From Lytechinus pictus (lineage: Eukaryota; Echinodermata; Echinoidea; Temnopleuroida; Toxopneustidae), in contig NC_087245.1 in NCBI RefSeq assembly GCF_037042905.1, forward strand, positions 7,021,501 to 7,085,500: a DNA stretch of 64,000 bases, read 5' to 3'. Position numbers and translations under genes: made by a program. Shown here one piece after another: positions 1 to 11,673 of the stretch. The notes beneath the pieces are model-generated. The model worked only from the letters and a program-made list of their open reading frames with translations, had not been told where the DNA came from and made no database searches. Within the stretch, counting starts at the first letter, position 1; each line of letters opens with the position of its first letter.

Positions 1-470
1 AAATTTGCAGATTTTTTCATAAATTTGCAAAATACGGAAAAAGGGGATAGTGTTTTCGGCATCCCACTGACGGGGGTGGCTTCCATTTTTCAGTAATTCT
101 TTATATGTAACAGATAGAAGAATGTCTACTCTTTTGTCTTCAAGTGGTTTAAAACAATAAAAGTGGTTTCATTACATAGTTGAAACACTTTTCTCATCAA
201 TGTGGCTCCAAAATGACGAATTTTCCAAGAAATGGGCAAAATACAAAAAAGGGGATGGGTGACCTGGGGCAGCCCCCTGAGAGGGTAGGCTTTGTTGTGC
301 CCTCACTTCTTTAAATGTAGCTGATAGAGAAAAGCCTACTCTTTCGTCTCCAAGTGATTTCAAGAAAATAAAAGTTGTTTGTTACCTAACCGAAGCATCA
401 TTTTGCCACAATGAGGGCTCCAAAAGGCAAGATATTTTAGTAGTCAAGCCTCGGATAAGGGTGGGGTACC
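1..470. repeat. Tandem duplication, ~195-bp unit
   Basis: Two adjacent diverged copies of one unit are readable, about 30-225 and 225-420. Shared landmarks are AAAAAGGGGAT, a run like CCC(A/C)CTGA, GTA(A/G)C(A/T)GATAGA and CTACTCTTT(T/C)GTCT, each recurring about 195 bp later. A weaker third copy may run to 470. No convincing ORF; the short minus-strand ORF at 172-363 lies across the repeat and resembles nothing I recognise. Confidence 0.6.
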
Positions 471-678
471 TTCGACAGGCTCTTGCGGGACTATGTTTTG
501 AGGTGTCCGAATGAAATTGCTTGCGACATGCAGAGCAATCCCTCCTCTAACTTTTCCAAGAGGTTTCATTAACATAAATGTTGCTTAAATGTGTTTAAAA
601 AAAACGCCTTTTGCCCTCATAGCCATAATGGAATATACACTTTTCTATCGCGACGCTCATTACATGCATTAATGCGTG

Positions 679-782
679 CTAGTCACACCAACAAAGGCGA
701 GGCAAGACCGATTGAGTCTATTGTACTCTTTTGAAAGGCAAGCTAGCGAGCGCATTGAAATCGGTATTACTGGTGTGACTAG
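679..782. repeat. Small palindromic MITE-like repeat
   Basis: CTAGTCACACCA at 679-690 is matched by its reverse complement TGGTGTGACTAG at 771-782. Inside, GACCGATT is mirrored by AATCGGT, so most of the 104 bp can fold back. No transposase. It may be a small non-autonomous DNA transposon, but I could not define a target-site duplication. Confidence 0.55.
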
Positions 783-1779
783 TGACGGAGGTTGGTTTTT
801 GGTGTCATTTTATCGCAATATCGGGGAATGCATATGGAGGTATTTTCTCTATATCTAAGCAAGTTAAGACATTAATACTGTCATGAAGCATATCAATGTT
901 CTCGTTAATATATTCTCTTTCGTGTTGAATGCTGATATTTTGCATTGATTGCTGATATTAATGAGAAAACAGAAAGATATCATTGCACATGCAAATTTTT
1001 GCCTAAAAACATGAAAATTTTGGCATAAATTCTTATATTTTTCAAAAAATATTAACCGGACTGTCCTGAAAACACTTGCAATCGATTTCTACTGCCTGAA
1101 TCAATGTGAAATGCGTATTTATTTAATATTTTTCCATTGTTTGTGCAAAAATATGAAAATAATTGATTTTCATGAAAAATTCAAGATGGCCGACAAAAAT
1201 GGGGCCCTGTGGGCCCTCCGTACAGGATTTGACCCGGCAGCAACACATTTTCTTGACCACTGATATCATGCCAACATCTTGGGACCATCAAACCTTTTGT
1301 ACCCGATCAGCTGAATAAACTCTCCCAGCCCCCGGACTATATGTGAACTGCTGAAGGTTTAAAACACACACAAAATATCCGCATGTTGCCATTATAACAC
1401 CGGGCCTGCAATATCTTCGACTTTCGATGAAAATGTAATAATATCAATCTTTGATTAATCAGCATTGTCAAGGCATCAAATGATATCGATCGCGTCTATA
1501 TCAGTGCTCGGAAACGCAGCAGGTGTACTTTATATTCTCATTATAAGCCACGTTGATCATGATAGATGCAATCATCAAACTGTTCTATAAGAAAGTACGC
1601 AGTGATACCACCTCCGTAATTCATCTGCTACCATTGATTAGGAAGAGTTTACTGAAATATTGATAGGTAAACAGCAACAACAAGCGCAGCAGCGCTGACT
1701 TGAAAACATCTCCGTATAAGATTTTTTTCGAAAAGAGAGAAAACACATTTTGATAATAAAATCCTAAATTCAGATGACC

Positions 1780-2290
1780 CTAGAAACTTGTATTTCATTT
1801 CATATCATTTGTCACGATTTTGATATCCAATAATCATCTCATATAAGTTTCATTCATTGTGGTTAAGTAAAGGTTAAGGAACGTACTTCTTATCCAAAAT
1901 AATTGATCTGAAATGACCTTGTACCTTGATCCGGTAACCTGGAATTATACTCGTCTAATCTGTGATGTTTAATACCGATTGATAGTTTCAAAACAGTTAT
2001 TTCTTACATGTTGATATCAGTTAATTGTTGCCCCGACCCCAAGTGACATTTGGCCTTCCCTATAGTGAATTATAATTACTTTTATCCATTTGCTGATACT
2101 TGATATTAACCATGAAAATTTTAAGGACATAATCTGTTAAACTAATCTTGAAAATTCTCAATCTTAACCTAAGGTAAAGTTTTAATATTCATAGCACAAC
2201 ATGGTCAAAGTTATTCACCCTAAATGACATTTGACCTTAATCATTTGATATGCGACTCGTACAAGATGGTTTTTCCAAGTTTCATCAACT
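1780..2290. repeat. Decayed member of the AAGGTTAAG/TGACCTT repeat family
   Basis: Phrases such as AAGTTTCAT, CCTAAATGACATTTGACC and AACATGGTCAAAGTT match the ~150-190-bp unit repeated at 22.96-24.07 kb and, inverted, at 51.4-52.4 kb. The copy is strongly diverged and its borders are approximate. Confidence 0.4.
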
Positions 2291-2465
2291 AATTCCATAT
2301 TAGAAGAAGGGGCCATAAAGAAACATCGAATATAAATTCATATTATTTTTATCATTACCACCATGTTGAAAAAATGAGTCAAGGCTCATTTCTACGTTTT
2401 TGCATTGGAATGTTACCACTGGATTCACGTTCTTTATTGTTAATACCTTAAGGCATAGGCATGAA

Positions 2466-2784
2466 AGAGCCGTAGTGTAGTGGTTCTGATTCTCGCCTTG
2501 AAAACAGAGGGTCTTGTGTTCGAATCCCACTGCGGTCCTTTGGCAAGGCGTTAATCCACACTTTGCTACTCTCTACCCAGGTGTTAAATGCATGGGTACC
2601 CGGTAGGATGTGAAAGCCTATATGTAGTATGCCTAGCCATTGAGTCTTGGAACTCTTATTGGAATGCTCCCCTGGGAGTGGAGAAGGTGCATATATTGTA
2701 TGCGGGCATGCAAGGATCCGATGACCGTGGTAATAATATGCTGTAAAGCGCTTTATAAAAATAGCTATTGTTATTATTATTATA
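2466..2784 (+). mobile_element. tRNA-derived SINE
   Basis: The head resembles a tRNA gene: an A-box-like GTAGTGTAGTGGTTCTGAT and a B box GTTCGAATCCCAC about 35 bp later. It continues into a body with TTTGGCAAGGCGTTAATCC and GGTAGGATGTGAAAG, and ends with CTGTAAAGCGC and a (TTA)n tail. The same body recurs at 43571-43916, which shows a dispersed family. The tRNA part is not a functional tRNA, because the acceptor stem does not close. Confidence 0.85.
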
Positions 2785-3892
2785 TGCCCCCCTCCATCCA
2801 TATAGATTTCACAATTGATTCCGTGTTACAGTTCTCGAGGAGAACTGCTCCTTCGATTCCGTGTCGCAAATAAATTTCCTGAGAATTACGGTTGAAAAAT
2901 CGGCGACGGATGATGAATCACTCGCACAAAATTAACAAAAGTGTGCACGAAACCTTTCAATTTCACTTAAGAAAATGCAAAAGCACCCAAGTAATTACAA
3001 GCTCGTTTACTTCGCCTTCTCGCTTTCGGGTTTCTTCGAAATTTTTACGCATCCTGCCCCCGGAAAATTTCTGCGTACGGCCATGACCTCGCACATGTGT
3101 AACAAGGCTGAATTTCAGAAATCAGATGATTCAGTGTCATTTAAACTTCAACTTCCCTTTAAATGCCACCTTTCTGAATATATCGCCAAATCTCCCTCTA
3201 TCTGGCTTTCTTCCTAATATGCATTTTTGTCAATCTTTTTTTTTTAAGAATAAATATTTTAACACAGATCATTTTATGAAACTGTAAAATATCCAAACAT
3301 CCTCCCAGTGCATCGTGATGACGTGATCAACGAAAAGAGCAATGCAGGAGTGCAATTCAAATAAAAAAATAAATGAAATCCATACCAATCGTCATGATTA
3401 GATTCTCACTGTGTTAAACGACGTGAACTACCCACCTGCCTCCATTACCAATTAATTTCCTGTGTGATTTGCAGTATAATGTAATTCAATAAAATGAAAT
3501 GCACATTACTCTTAACTGGGATACATTGAAGCATTGAAGGTGCATTCTATACATTTTATTTCCTTGAGGACAGTTCAATTTCAAGTTCTATTGCAATTTA
3601 TTTAAAAATAAAAAATTATTTATAAAACAAATGAGTTTTATGATGATGATTTTTAACCAACGAATTTTAATTTTGTAAGGCGATATAAAACTTCGTATGT
3701 AACGTAAAAATTGCTAAGAATTAATCAAGAAGTATGTTCAGAATTAAAATATATGATTTTACTTTTCGTTTCCTTTATTACACAGGTGTGAATTCGAACT
3801 TCAACACGATTTCAATATCATCATAATGGTTTACATGGTTTTGTCATTACACACAAAATAAAGCAAAAGAAACGAGACGAAAAGACTGAAAG
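2785..3892. other. 5' flank of the LRRC51-like gene
   Basis: No coding exon recognised. A pyrimidine-rich stretch ending TTATTACACAG at about 3785 looks like a 3' splice site, so the LRRC51-like mRNA may have an upstream non-coding exon and 3786-3892 may be 5' UTR. The ORFs at 2892-3217 have no recognisable features. Confidence 0.4.
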
Positions 3893-4567
3893 ATGGATGC
3901 TTTCTATCAACAGATTCCACGACCCGACTTCCAGAAGAGTCATGTGACACGTAACGCCAAACCTATCATCAACAGCTTTGATGAGAGGTTTCCTTACACT
4001 GCTCCTCCACTCGACTTTTCTTTCATGAACATTGGTAACTTCGACTCATATCTTCATGGTAAGGACGATGAACCAAGGCAGCAAGGTCTAAAGAACCTCA
4101 CCAAGACCGAAGATGGGAAATACTCGACCACCACCCTGAAAATGAACAACAATCTTCTTCAAGAATGGAAAGGTTTCGAACAATTCCTAAAGGACATTCT
4201 GGCAAGTCCACAAGAACTCTATTGGCTTGATCTGTCTTTCAACTATCTTATTACCATAGATGAAGTCATACTCAACTTTCCCAATATTAGAATTCTCTAT
4301 CTCCATGGAAATGCAATCGAGGATGCCAAAGAGATTGATAAACTAGCTCAACTTCAACATCTTTTTAAACTCACCCTCCATGGAAACCCGGTGGAGTCTG
4401 ATCCTGGTTACAGACAGCGTGTACTCTCTAAACTTCCAAACTTGAAGACGCTAGACTGTAGTGAAGTAACTAAAGCTGACAGGGAGAAATCCCAGGTTTA
4501 CGTGTCGATGGTCGGGGATCGAAATCCGACAGCAAAGAAGAAACATGCTCGTTCAAAAACAAAGTAA
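3893..4567 (+). CDS. LRRC51-like leucine-rich-repeat protein
   Basis: Complete 224-residue ORF, ATG to TAA. After an N-terminal region with PPLDFSFMNIG (residues 38-48), typical of LRRC51, come leucine-rich repeats from about residue 81 to 190: LYWLDLSFNYL (109-119), IRILYLHGNAI (132-142), LFKLTLHGNPV (157-167) and a capping LKTLDCSEVTKADR (184-197). The C-terminus is Lys-rich (KKKHARSKTK). LRRC51 is a small LRR protein associated with ciliated and sensory tissue; in mammals the locus is joined to TOMT as LRTOMT. The human protein is about 192 residues, so this one is slightly longer. The coding region has no intron, whereas vertebrate LRRC51 is split; a retrocopy is possible, but the frame is intact. 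No neighbour suggests a pathway. Confidence 0.85.
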   Translation: MDAFYQQIPRPDFQKSHVTRNAKPIINSFDERFPYTAPPLDFSFMNIGNFDSYLHGKDDEPRQQGLKNLTKTEDGKYSTTTLKMNNNLLQEWKGFEQFLKDILASPQELYWLDLSFNYLITIDEVILNFPNIRILYLHGNAIEDAKEIDKLAQLQHLFKLTLHGNPVESDPGYRQRVLSKLPNLKTLDCSEVTKADREKSQVYVSMVGDRNPTAKKKHARSKTK

Positions 4568-4753
4568 AACTGTTTTTCATGTTTGATAAATTCATTCGTT
4601 CCCATTGGAGAGTACCCGTTTACCATTATTCATCCGCAACGATGAACAATTGAAGAAAACCTTCATCGATTATAGCGAAAAGCGTTAAAAGATTTATGAA
4701 AATGTGAGATAGAGGGGACAGCATATTATGTGCATTAGTTTAATTTTCATGCT

Positions 4754-5327
4754 CCAGGCTGAAGGTATTTATATTTCACTAAATAGAGTAAAATTCTCAG
4801 AGCAAAATGCTGAAAATTTGATCAAAATCAGATAACAAATATTGAACTTATCGAATTTCAAAGATTTGCATTATTCTGGTGAAACAGTTCTAAGCATGTC
4901 TTAACGAATATTCATTAGGTGGGCTGATGATGTCATTTCCCCATTTGTTCTTTTGTATTTTATTATATGAAATTAGGTTTATTCAAAATGTTTCTACCAA
5001 GAACTAAAACAATTGGATTGTCAACTGATGAAGTGCATTAGTTACTTATTACTGCGACTTATTTCATAATAGTGGAGACTCATCATTTACACATGTATAT
5101 ATGAAAAATTACACAATTATGATTTCATGTAATAACATAAGAAAAGGGAATGTGGGGGTGTGACATCATCAGCCCACCTAATGAACATTCATGACAACTG
5201 TTTTCACAAAATATTGCTAAACTTTGAAATTCAATAACTTTGTTATTTGTTATCAGATTTTGATGAAATTTTCAGCATTTTGCTCTGTGAATTTCACTAT
5301 TTTTATTTAGATGCCCGGGGCATGCCT
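4754..5327. mobile_element. Decayed TTAA-type foldback MITE, family A
   Basis: Same family as the well-preserved copy at 27625-28202. Shared phrases are AGCAAAATGCTGAAAAT, GATAACAAATATTGAA, GTGGGCTGATGATGTCA and, mirrored, CATCAGCCCACCTAATG and AACTTTGTTATTTGTTATC. The two halves are inverted copies of each other. The terminal bases have decayed, so the TTAA duplication is no longer clear. Confidence 0.75.
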
Positions 5328-5799
5328 TTAACCCTTGCTCTACAGGGGGACAAATCTTCTTTAAATTTTCACTCGTGGTAACCGCAAGAAAGGCCTCGCG
5401 CAATTAAAGCACATTTCAGCCAGCAATAAGGAGTTTTATGACGATTTTAGTATTAACATCGTTTGAGACCAGATTCCCAATGTTTTTTTTATTTGTTTAT
5501 TTTTTTGCAGTGAGATCCGCCTTGCTTTTTACAAAGTCCGAACGTACAATGACCTCCTATTGTACACAAATATATGGAGCTGTCCCTGCGGATACATGAT
5601 CTTTCCCACAATTTTTTTTTTTTTTTTTTGCGGAGGGGCGGGGGTGAAGAGATTGTTAAAGTGAAAACTAGTTGGTATATGCATGGACCTACGAATTGAT
5701 GGATATTCATCGGTTGTAATGAATTCACTAACATGTGGATGTCAATGTTTTTCATGTCATGTATCATATCACTCCATGCAAGTATGTTCCCCTGTTATT

Positions 5800-5930
5800 A
5801 CCCGTGCGCACACACATTCACTCCCGCACTCGCACAACCCGTCACAATCTACCAACCACAACATATACACATACACGCGTGCGCGCGCGCGCGCGCACAA
5901 ACACACACACTCACACACACCTACCCTCAG
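5800..5930. repeat. CA/CG alternating purine-pyrimidine tract
   Basis: Alternating CA and CG dinucleotides, including about ten CG steps near 5877-5897 followed by CACACA runs. This could adopt Z-DNA. A similar CA-rich stretch lies in the element's 3' UTR (9200-9340), so both may belong to the LINE. Confidence 0.7.
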
Positions 5931-5980
5931 TTCACAACACAGTTCTTCATCCACAATACGGTTTCATTCAAAAAGTCTAA

Positions 5981-8900
5981 ATGATACCCCGTGACGAAAG
6001 CATGCATGACCAAGACATGATAGACTCAGAAAGTAAATATTTCACAATAGAAGATTTTAATAATAAATTCAACGTTTCACCGAATGATTTTGCTACTATA
6101 ACCGAAACCAACACATCTTTTAACAGCATTGCTAGTGACCAAAATCATATTTTGTCTAGTCATTCTTTAGGTTTTTTGCACATCAACGCTAGAAGTTTAA
6201 ATAAATCATTTGATTCGATTGAATTACTCCTTTCCAATATTAACAATTACCCCTTCTCTATTATCGGTATATCAGAAACTTGGCTGCACAAAAACTCACC
6301 ACCTCTATTTAACATTGATAATTATCAAATGATTCGTTCTGACCGTGAGCATGGTAAAGGGGGTGGCGTTGCCTTGTACACGCGCAATGATATACATTTT
6401 AAAGTAAGGGCAGATATACATATCCAAGGCACGGAGGATATTTTCATTGAAATTTTAAACAGTAAAAATAAAAACATAATCGTAGGTAATGTGTACAGAC
6501 CCCCAAATGGTGACATTGATTTGTTTTTAGATAAGCTCGATCAATGTCTTAGTTTTATTTCTCGGGAAAATAAAGACATTTACATAATGGGAGATTATAA
6601 CATTAATCTTATTAATACTGACAATAATTACACTCTAAAATTTATTAGCTCATTGCTTTCATACTCTTTCCACCCGCATATTAGTAATCCGACACGAATA
6701 TCAAGTACGCCTAAAACCCTCATTGACAATATCATTTCAAATGTAACTAACAAAAACTTCATAAATGGCATTATTTATTCTGACATTTCGGACCATTTAC
6801 CTATATTTGTTATTTCTAATCAAGCTAAAATTCAACAACATACAAATAAAAACAAAAAAGAAATGCACAGAAAAGAAACCCAACGCAACATCGATGCACT
6901 AAAAACTGATTTAGCTGAAGAAGATTGGAATGAAGTATTGAACGAAACTAACGCCGATGTTGCTTATGAAATATTTATTCAAAAACTCTTACATTATTAT
7001 AACAAAAACATACCTCTTGTAAAAGATAAGGTCCTTAAAAAGAATAAACAACCATGGATCACAAAGGGCATTAAACGATCAATATCAACACGGAATAAAC
7101 TCTATAAGCAAGCTCTAAAAACTCAATGTAAGGTAAAATTTGACAAATACAAAAAATATAGAAATAAATTGACATCCATTATTCGTCTATCTCGAAAACT
7201 GTACTATTCAAAAAATATAGAGGAAAACGCAAATAATGTTACTTTTTTATGGAAAACTGTCAACGATCTCTTAGGTAAGAAAAAACATGATATTGCAAAT
7301 AGTTTTAATGTTGATGGTCAAGAAATTACTAACCCAGAAACAATTTCAAATGCATTCAATGATTATTTCACTAATGTAGGTCCCAATCTGGCCTCAAACA
7401 TTCATGTAAATGATTCACATTTCACTAAATTCCTATCTCCAGCATGTGAAAACTCACTCTTTTTAAGACCAACTAATGAACTTGAAATAATTAATATTGT
7501 TCAACAACTGAAATCTAGCAAGTCTTGTGGGCATGACGGAATTAGTGTTTATTTGCTTAAACAAATTATTCATTACATTGCTCATCCACTATCCAATATA
7601 TTTAATCTCTCTCTTTCAACAGGCAAATGCCCGGATTCCCTGAAACTCGCAAAAGTAATACCAATTTATAAAAAAGAAGATTCCTCCTTAATCAGCAATT
7701 ACAGGCCCATATCTTTACTACCATCAATATCTAAAATTATTGAAAAAATTATTTATAAACGACTCTTTACTTTTCTGAAAAACAATGATATTTTTATTCC
7801 TAATCAGTTCGGTTTTAGAGAAGGACACTCAACAGATTATGCCTTATTATATATGTACGACAAAATTATTGAAGCTTTCACCAGAAAGGAACATGCGATT
7901 GGAATTTACATGGATCTTTCGAAAGCTTTCGATACAATCGACCACAAAATATTAATTCATAAATTAAAGTCATATGGAATAAGGGGACAAGCACTATCCT
8001 GGTTTGAAGACTATTTACATAATCGACAACAATACGTACATTTCCAATCTCAAAACTCACAAAAACAAAATATCAAGTGCGGCGTACCACAGGGATCAAT
8101 TCTGGGACCCCTACTTTTTATTATCTATATTAATGATATCATAAATTCATCCCCAATTCTAAATTTCATAATTTTTGCCGACGATACCAGTATTTTCTAT
8201 TCCCATGCTAATTTAGATACTCTAACACATATTCTTAATTCAGAACTCTCTAAAATATCCCAATGGTTTAAAACAAACAAACTTTCACTTAACATAAGCA
8301 AAACCAATTTTATACACTTTCGAGAAGCTAATCCACATTTACCAGCTCCCAATTTATCAATTGACGGTTTACCTCTTACTGAAAAGCACTCTACCAAATT
8401 CTTGGGAGTAACAATTGACTCCAATCTAACGTGGAATGAACACATACACAATGTACATACATCTATATCAAGAAACATAGGAATAATTTAAAAATTAAAA
8501 GACTTTCTTTCTGAAAAATCATTATTGGTTCTATACAACTCCCTAGTACTTTCACATATGATGTATTGCAATATTGTATGGGGTAACTGTAGTATAACGA
8601 AAATAAACTCTCTTCTACTTCTCCAAAAACGAGCAATTCGTAACGTTACTCATTCGCATTATATTTCCCACACAGAACCTCTATTTCAGCGTTTAAATGC
8701 ACTTAAAATACAGGATATTCACACTCTACAAACAGGTATATTTATGTTTAGATACACTTACAATAATCTTCCATCATTATTCCAAAATCTATTCAATTTA
8801 AATTCAAATATACATGCATATCCAACTCGCCACTCTTCTGATTATCATCTACACAACCCCAAACTTATTCTTGCTCAAAAATCAGTTCGCCATCATGGAC

Positions 8901-9007
8901 CAGATACCTGGAATTCCTTACCACAATACTTAAAACAATGTCCCTCTCTTAACTCATTCAAATCATCCTTTAAAAAGTTTATGACACGCAAATACAATTC
9001 TGAATAA
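5981..9007 (+). pseudogene. LINE ORF2: endonuclease-reverse transcriptase, one in-frame stop
   Basis: The first 836 codons run from 5981 to a TAA at 8489-8491. The same frame then continues to 9007, so a single nonsense codon breaks an otherwise open reading frame of about 1,008 codons. An apurinic-like endonuclease domain covers residues ~65-277: HINARSLN, SET (Glu99), GGGVALY, GNVYRPP, MGDYN (Asp205), SDHLP (270-274). The RT domain has NYRPISLLPSISKI, FGFREGHST, DLSKAFDTIDH, GVPQGSILGPLLF and the catalytic FADD at 732-735. The region after the stop (LYNSLVLSHMMYCNIVWGN, ending near TWNSLP) is the usual conserved C-terminal part. No zinc-knuckle ORF1 is visible upstream. One recent mutation suggests a young insertion; read-through or sequencing error cannot be excluded. 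Confidence 0.88.
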
Positions 9008-9477
9008 TTTATGCATATATATAAAAAGAGTTCTACGGGTCTTGGTCAATTCTCAATTTTCTTGGTAAATTTTTAATTTCTATCTGATCTCATAAACTGT
9101 TACATCAGAAAATGAAAAAAGTTAAGTCATAGTATCAAACTTTTCTATCATTTCAAGCTGTATCCTGGAACCATTCAATAATTCCTAATTAATACTACCC
9201 CCACACCCTCATATACCGACACACATACACGCACACCCACTCTCAACACACACACACACTTAACATACACATACAATTTTAAATATACATTTGCACACGC
9301 GCACACGTTTGCACATGCACAAACACATGCAAATACGTCAAATGTGCACATAATATCAGGCATACAAGGTTCTTGCATGTAAATATCGTATTAATAATAT
9401 CTGTTTATAATTAATTTAAGTCAATGCTTGATTTGTACTTCGTTCTTTTTTGTCTATTTCGCTAATACGTTTTGAGG

Positions 9478-9512
9478 CCGCTACCCTAGTCAAGCACTGC
9501 TTATGGTAGCGG
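9478..9512 (+). other. LINE 3'-UTR stem-loop
   Basis: CCGCTACC at 9478-9485 pairs perfectly with GGTAGCGG at 9505-9512 across a 19-nt loop, followed by a T-run. CR1/L2-type elements commonly carry a 3' hairpin recognised by their reverse transcriptase; its position about 190 bp before the AAATC tail fits that role, which is inference. Confidence 0.65.
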
Positions 9513-9721
9513 TCTCCAGCATTTTTTTTTTGTCTACTCAACAAAGTACAACTTATAATATTGCAAAATAATACTATCTATATACATTTTTGCAAATGAA
9601 TGATTATTTGTATTTTTTTTTGTAAAAAGAAATGTATCACTATTTTTTTATTTATGTTGTACATTATGTTTGTTAATTATTTCTGTTGGAAAAATGCTGA
9701 AATAAAATCAAATCAAATCAA

Positions 9722-10086
9722 ATGTCATGTGAATAACATTCTCTCAATATTAGTCTATTTTGATCATAATTATGATGGTCACCGTCAATTAGGCCTTGGG
9801 GTGAAAGAAACACGGATTACACAAACTGTATGCGCAAAACTTAAATCCTGGAAAATTAATAGTAGATTTGGTTTCTATTTGGTAATCTTAATTCCATTTG
9901 TTTATAGTTGACAAAACGTATGCATCGTGTTCATAATAGAGGCTTTATTGTGATTCATTGTTTTTTTTTTCATTCATAATCCGTTTTCCTGAGTTTTCTC
10001 CTACATTCCAGAGATTAATGACACATGATAAAGAACGTGTCTCTCTAATTATTATTGAAGTCATTATTTAGTTTGTTAATCGAAAT
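9722..10086. other. No feature recognised
   Basis: AT-rich single-copy-looking sequence between the LINE tail and the palindrome at 10087. I see no exon, RNA gene or repeat structure here. Confidence 0.4.
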
Positions 10087-10252
10087 TACACTCTAAAAAA
10101 TGTTTACCCAACATTGGGTAAAATGGGAACATGCATGCTGGTTGGGTAAGTTGCGTTGAAATAGCCCAATATGGGGTTAAAAAAATACCCAGCAAACATG
10201 CATGTTCCCTTTCTAACCCAATATTGGGTAAAATTCTACTCAGTGTTTTAAT
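10087..10252. mobile_element. Palindromic MITE
   Basis: TTTACCCAACATTGGGTAAA near 10104 is mirrored by AACCCAATATTGGGTAAA near 10218, and GGGAACATGCATG by CATGCATGTTCCC. The outer ends ACACTCTAAAA and ACTCAGTGTTTTA are also inverted. The two arms cover nearly the whole 165 bp. The TACCCAATATTGGGTA core is itself a palindrome. Confidence 0.65.
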
Positions 10253-10549
10253 GTGTATGCAAATTTAGTATCACAAAAATCCAGATCTGAAGCATATAGT
10301 AATTCAAAAGGTCCAGGGTATCAGCAAATACCAACAATGAATATAAAACTGTTCCGATAAGATATGTCTTGATATTGTAAATATTGTCAAAAACCTACGT
10401 ACTCGTTGATATGCACATAACTAGAAGGCGTCGACTCGACCTTCGTGCATCAAAATCAGGTTCGCGTTAATCTCTTGTAGAAATAATCTTAGGAATGTGT
10501 GCGGCCAATCATTCTTCATAATTATATTTTTTCAGTTTTGGACGCGGGC

Positions 10550-10860
10550 CGCGCGTGCACTCGTTACGGGTATAAAAAACACAATTTTTTAAGGGGGTAG
10601 TTTTGAAAGACTGGTCAATGGTCAATCGCAGGGTCAAACGTATTTAGGGTATGTTTTTTTTCCAAAGCTTTTTTTTTTTAAGACTAGCCAAACGTGTTTA
10701 GGGTATGTGTTTTTCCCCAAGCTTGTTTAGGGGCCAAAATGTGTAAATAAAGCCCGCGAAAAACTTGTTTAGGGGGTTATTTTGCACACAGAGAAAAACT
10801 CGTTTAGGGGGTGTTTGGAAATAATTTGGCCACGCGTGTGTACAGCAATACATTTAACTG
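10550..10860 (+). repeat. TTTAGGG-rich dispersed repeat (family E)
   Basis: At least five spaced copies of (G/C)(T/A)(G/A)TTTAGGG occur in about 200 bp, in contexts such as CAAACGTGTTTAGGGTATG and CTTGTTTAGGGGCC. An inverted copy with the same order lies at 58745-59140, including the GACTGGTCAATGGTCA and GACTAGCCAAACG segments. It is a dispersed family, not a telomere array, because the TTTAGGG units are separated by 20-50 bp of other sequence. Confidence 0.75.
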
Positions 10861-11091
10861 CCCCCCGGGTTATTTTGCAATGAAATAGACCGATTGCATT
10901 TTCAATTTGAATTGTTATTATATTTGAATGGATTATTTGATTCACTCACAAATAACATTATATTAATCGTTCTACATGCACTGATCCGGGCAATTAAGCA
11001 TGTGATGATTAAAGTGGCTTGATATTTCACTATTTCTGAAGAGGATAATTGATCGAGATAAGCAAATGAGCACCCAAAATGGCACCTTTAA
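10861..11091. other. No feature recognised
   Basis: AT-rich spacer between the TTTAGGG-rich repeat and the TTAA MITE; nothing coding seen. Confidence 0.4.
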
Positions 11092-11095
11092 TTAA

Positions 11096-11669
11096 AGGAG
11101 AATGAAACCCTTGAAACCAGCTGAATCCATATCAAAGAGAAAAATCAAAGAAACATATTGTTGAAAGTTTGAGGAAGATTGAATGAATAATAAGAAAGTT
11201 ATGAGCATTTGAATATTGAGATCACTAATGCCATGTAGATCCTCCTATTGGCAATGCGACCAAGATCTGTGATGTCACACACGTACAACTCCCTCATTAC
11301 TTTATTACTTATTTCACTTATATTCTCACTTTATCACAAGGTGAGGTGTTCATTTTATGAGAGGACAAGTACAGAGGTTTCACAACATTATATCATTGAT
11401 GAATCTTTTGTCATATGATTAGAATGAGCAAAAAGAGATGTTTTGGGGTATATTTTCAGTGTCCAAATGGGGAGAGTTGTTCATCTGTGACAACATAGAT
11501 CTTGGTCGCATTGCCAATAGGAGGATCACCATAGCATTAGTGATCTCAACATTCAAATGCTCATAACTCTTCTATTGCTAGTCCTATTTTACTAAAACTT
11601 TTGTTGATCTTATTCTTTGATTTTTCTGCTTTCACAAAAGCTAACTTGCTCCAAGAGTTTCATTCTCCT
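11096..11669. mobile_element. TTAA-flanked foldback MITE, 574 bp
   Basis: TTAA at 11092-11095 and 11670-11673 flanks inverted ends AGGAGAATGAAACCCTTG and its near-perfect reverse complement. A subterminal AATAAGAAAGTTATGA block about 95 bp from the left end is mirrored by TCATAACTCTTCTATT about 95 bp from the right end. The inner part repeats AGATC(T/C) and CTATTGGCAATGCGACC in inverted order. No ORF. It shares this plan with the elements at 27625, 29066 and 35669. Confidence 0.85.
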
Positions 11670-11673
11670 TTAA

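Larger units (their letters stand above)
471..2465. other. Intergenic, no gene recognised
   Basis: AT-rich sequence without a credible coding region on either strand. It holds the small palindrome at 679-782 and, from about 1780, a decayed stretch resembling the repeat family seen at 22.9-24.1 and 51.4-52.4 kb. The only ORF above 60 codons, at 676-858, is created by the palindrome and has no family features. Confidence 0.5.
5800..9721 (+). mobile_element. CR1/L2-group non-LTR retrotransposon (LINE)
   Basis: One long ORF region (5981-9007) encodes an endonuclease-reverse transcriptase. It is followed by about 690 bp of 3' UTR with a stem-loop (9478-9512) and a short tandem tail of AAATC units at about 9701-9721. 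Tandem short repeats at the 3' end, rather than poly(A), are typical of the CR1/L2 branch of the Jockey superfamily. The 5' border is uncertain; CA-rich DNA before the ORF may be 5' UTR. It lies between the LRRC51-like gene and ALDH8A1, in neither. Confidence 0.85.
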
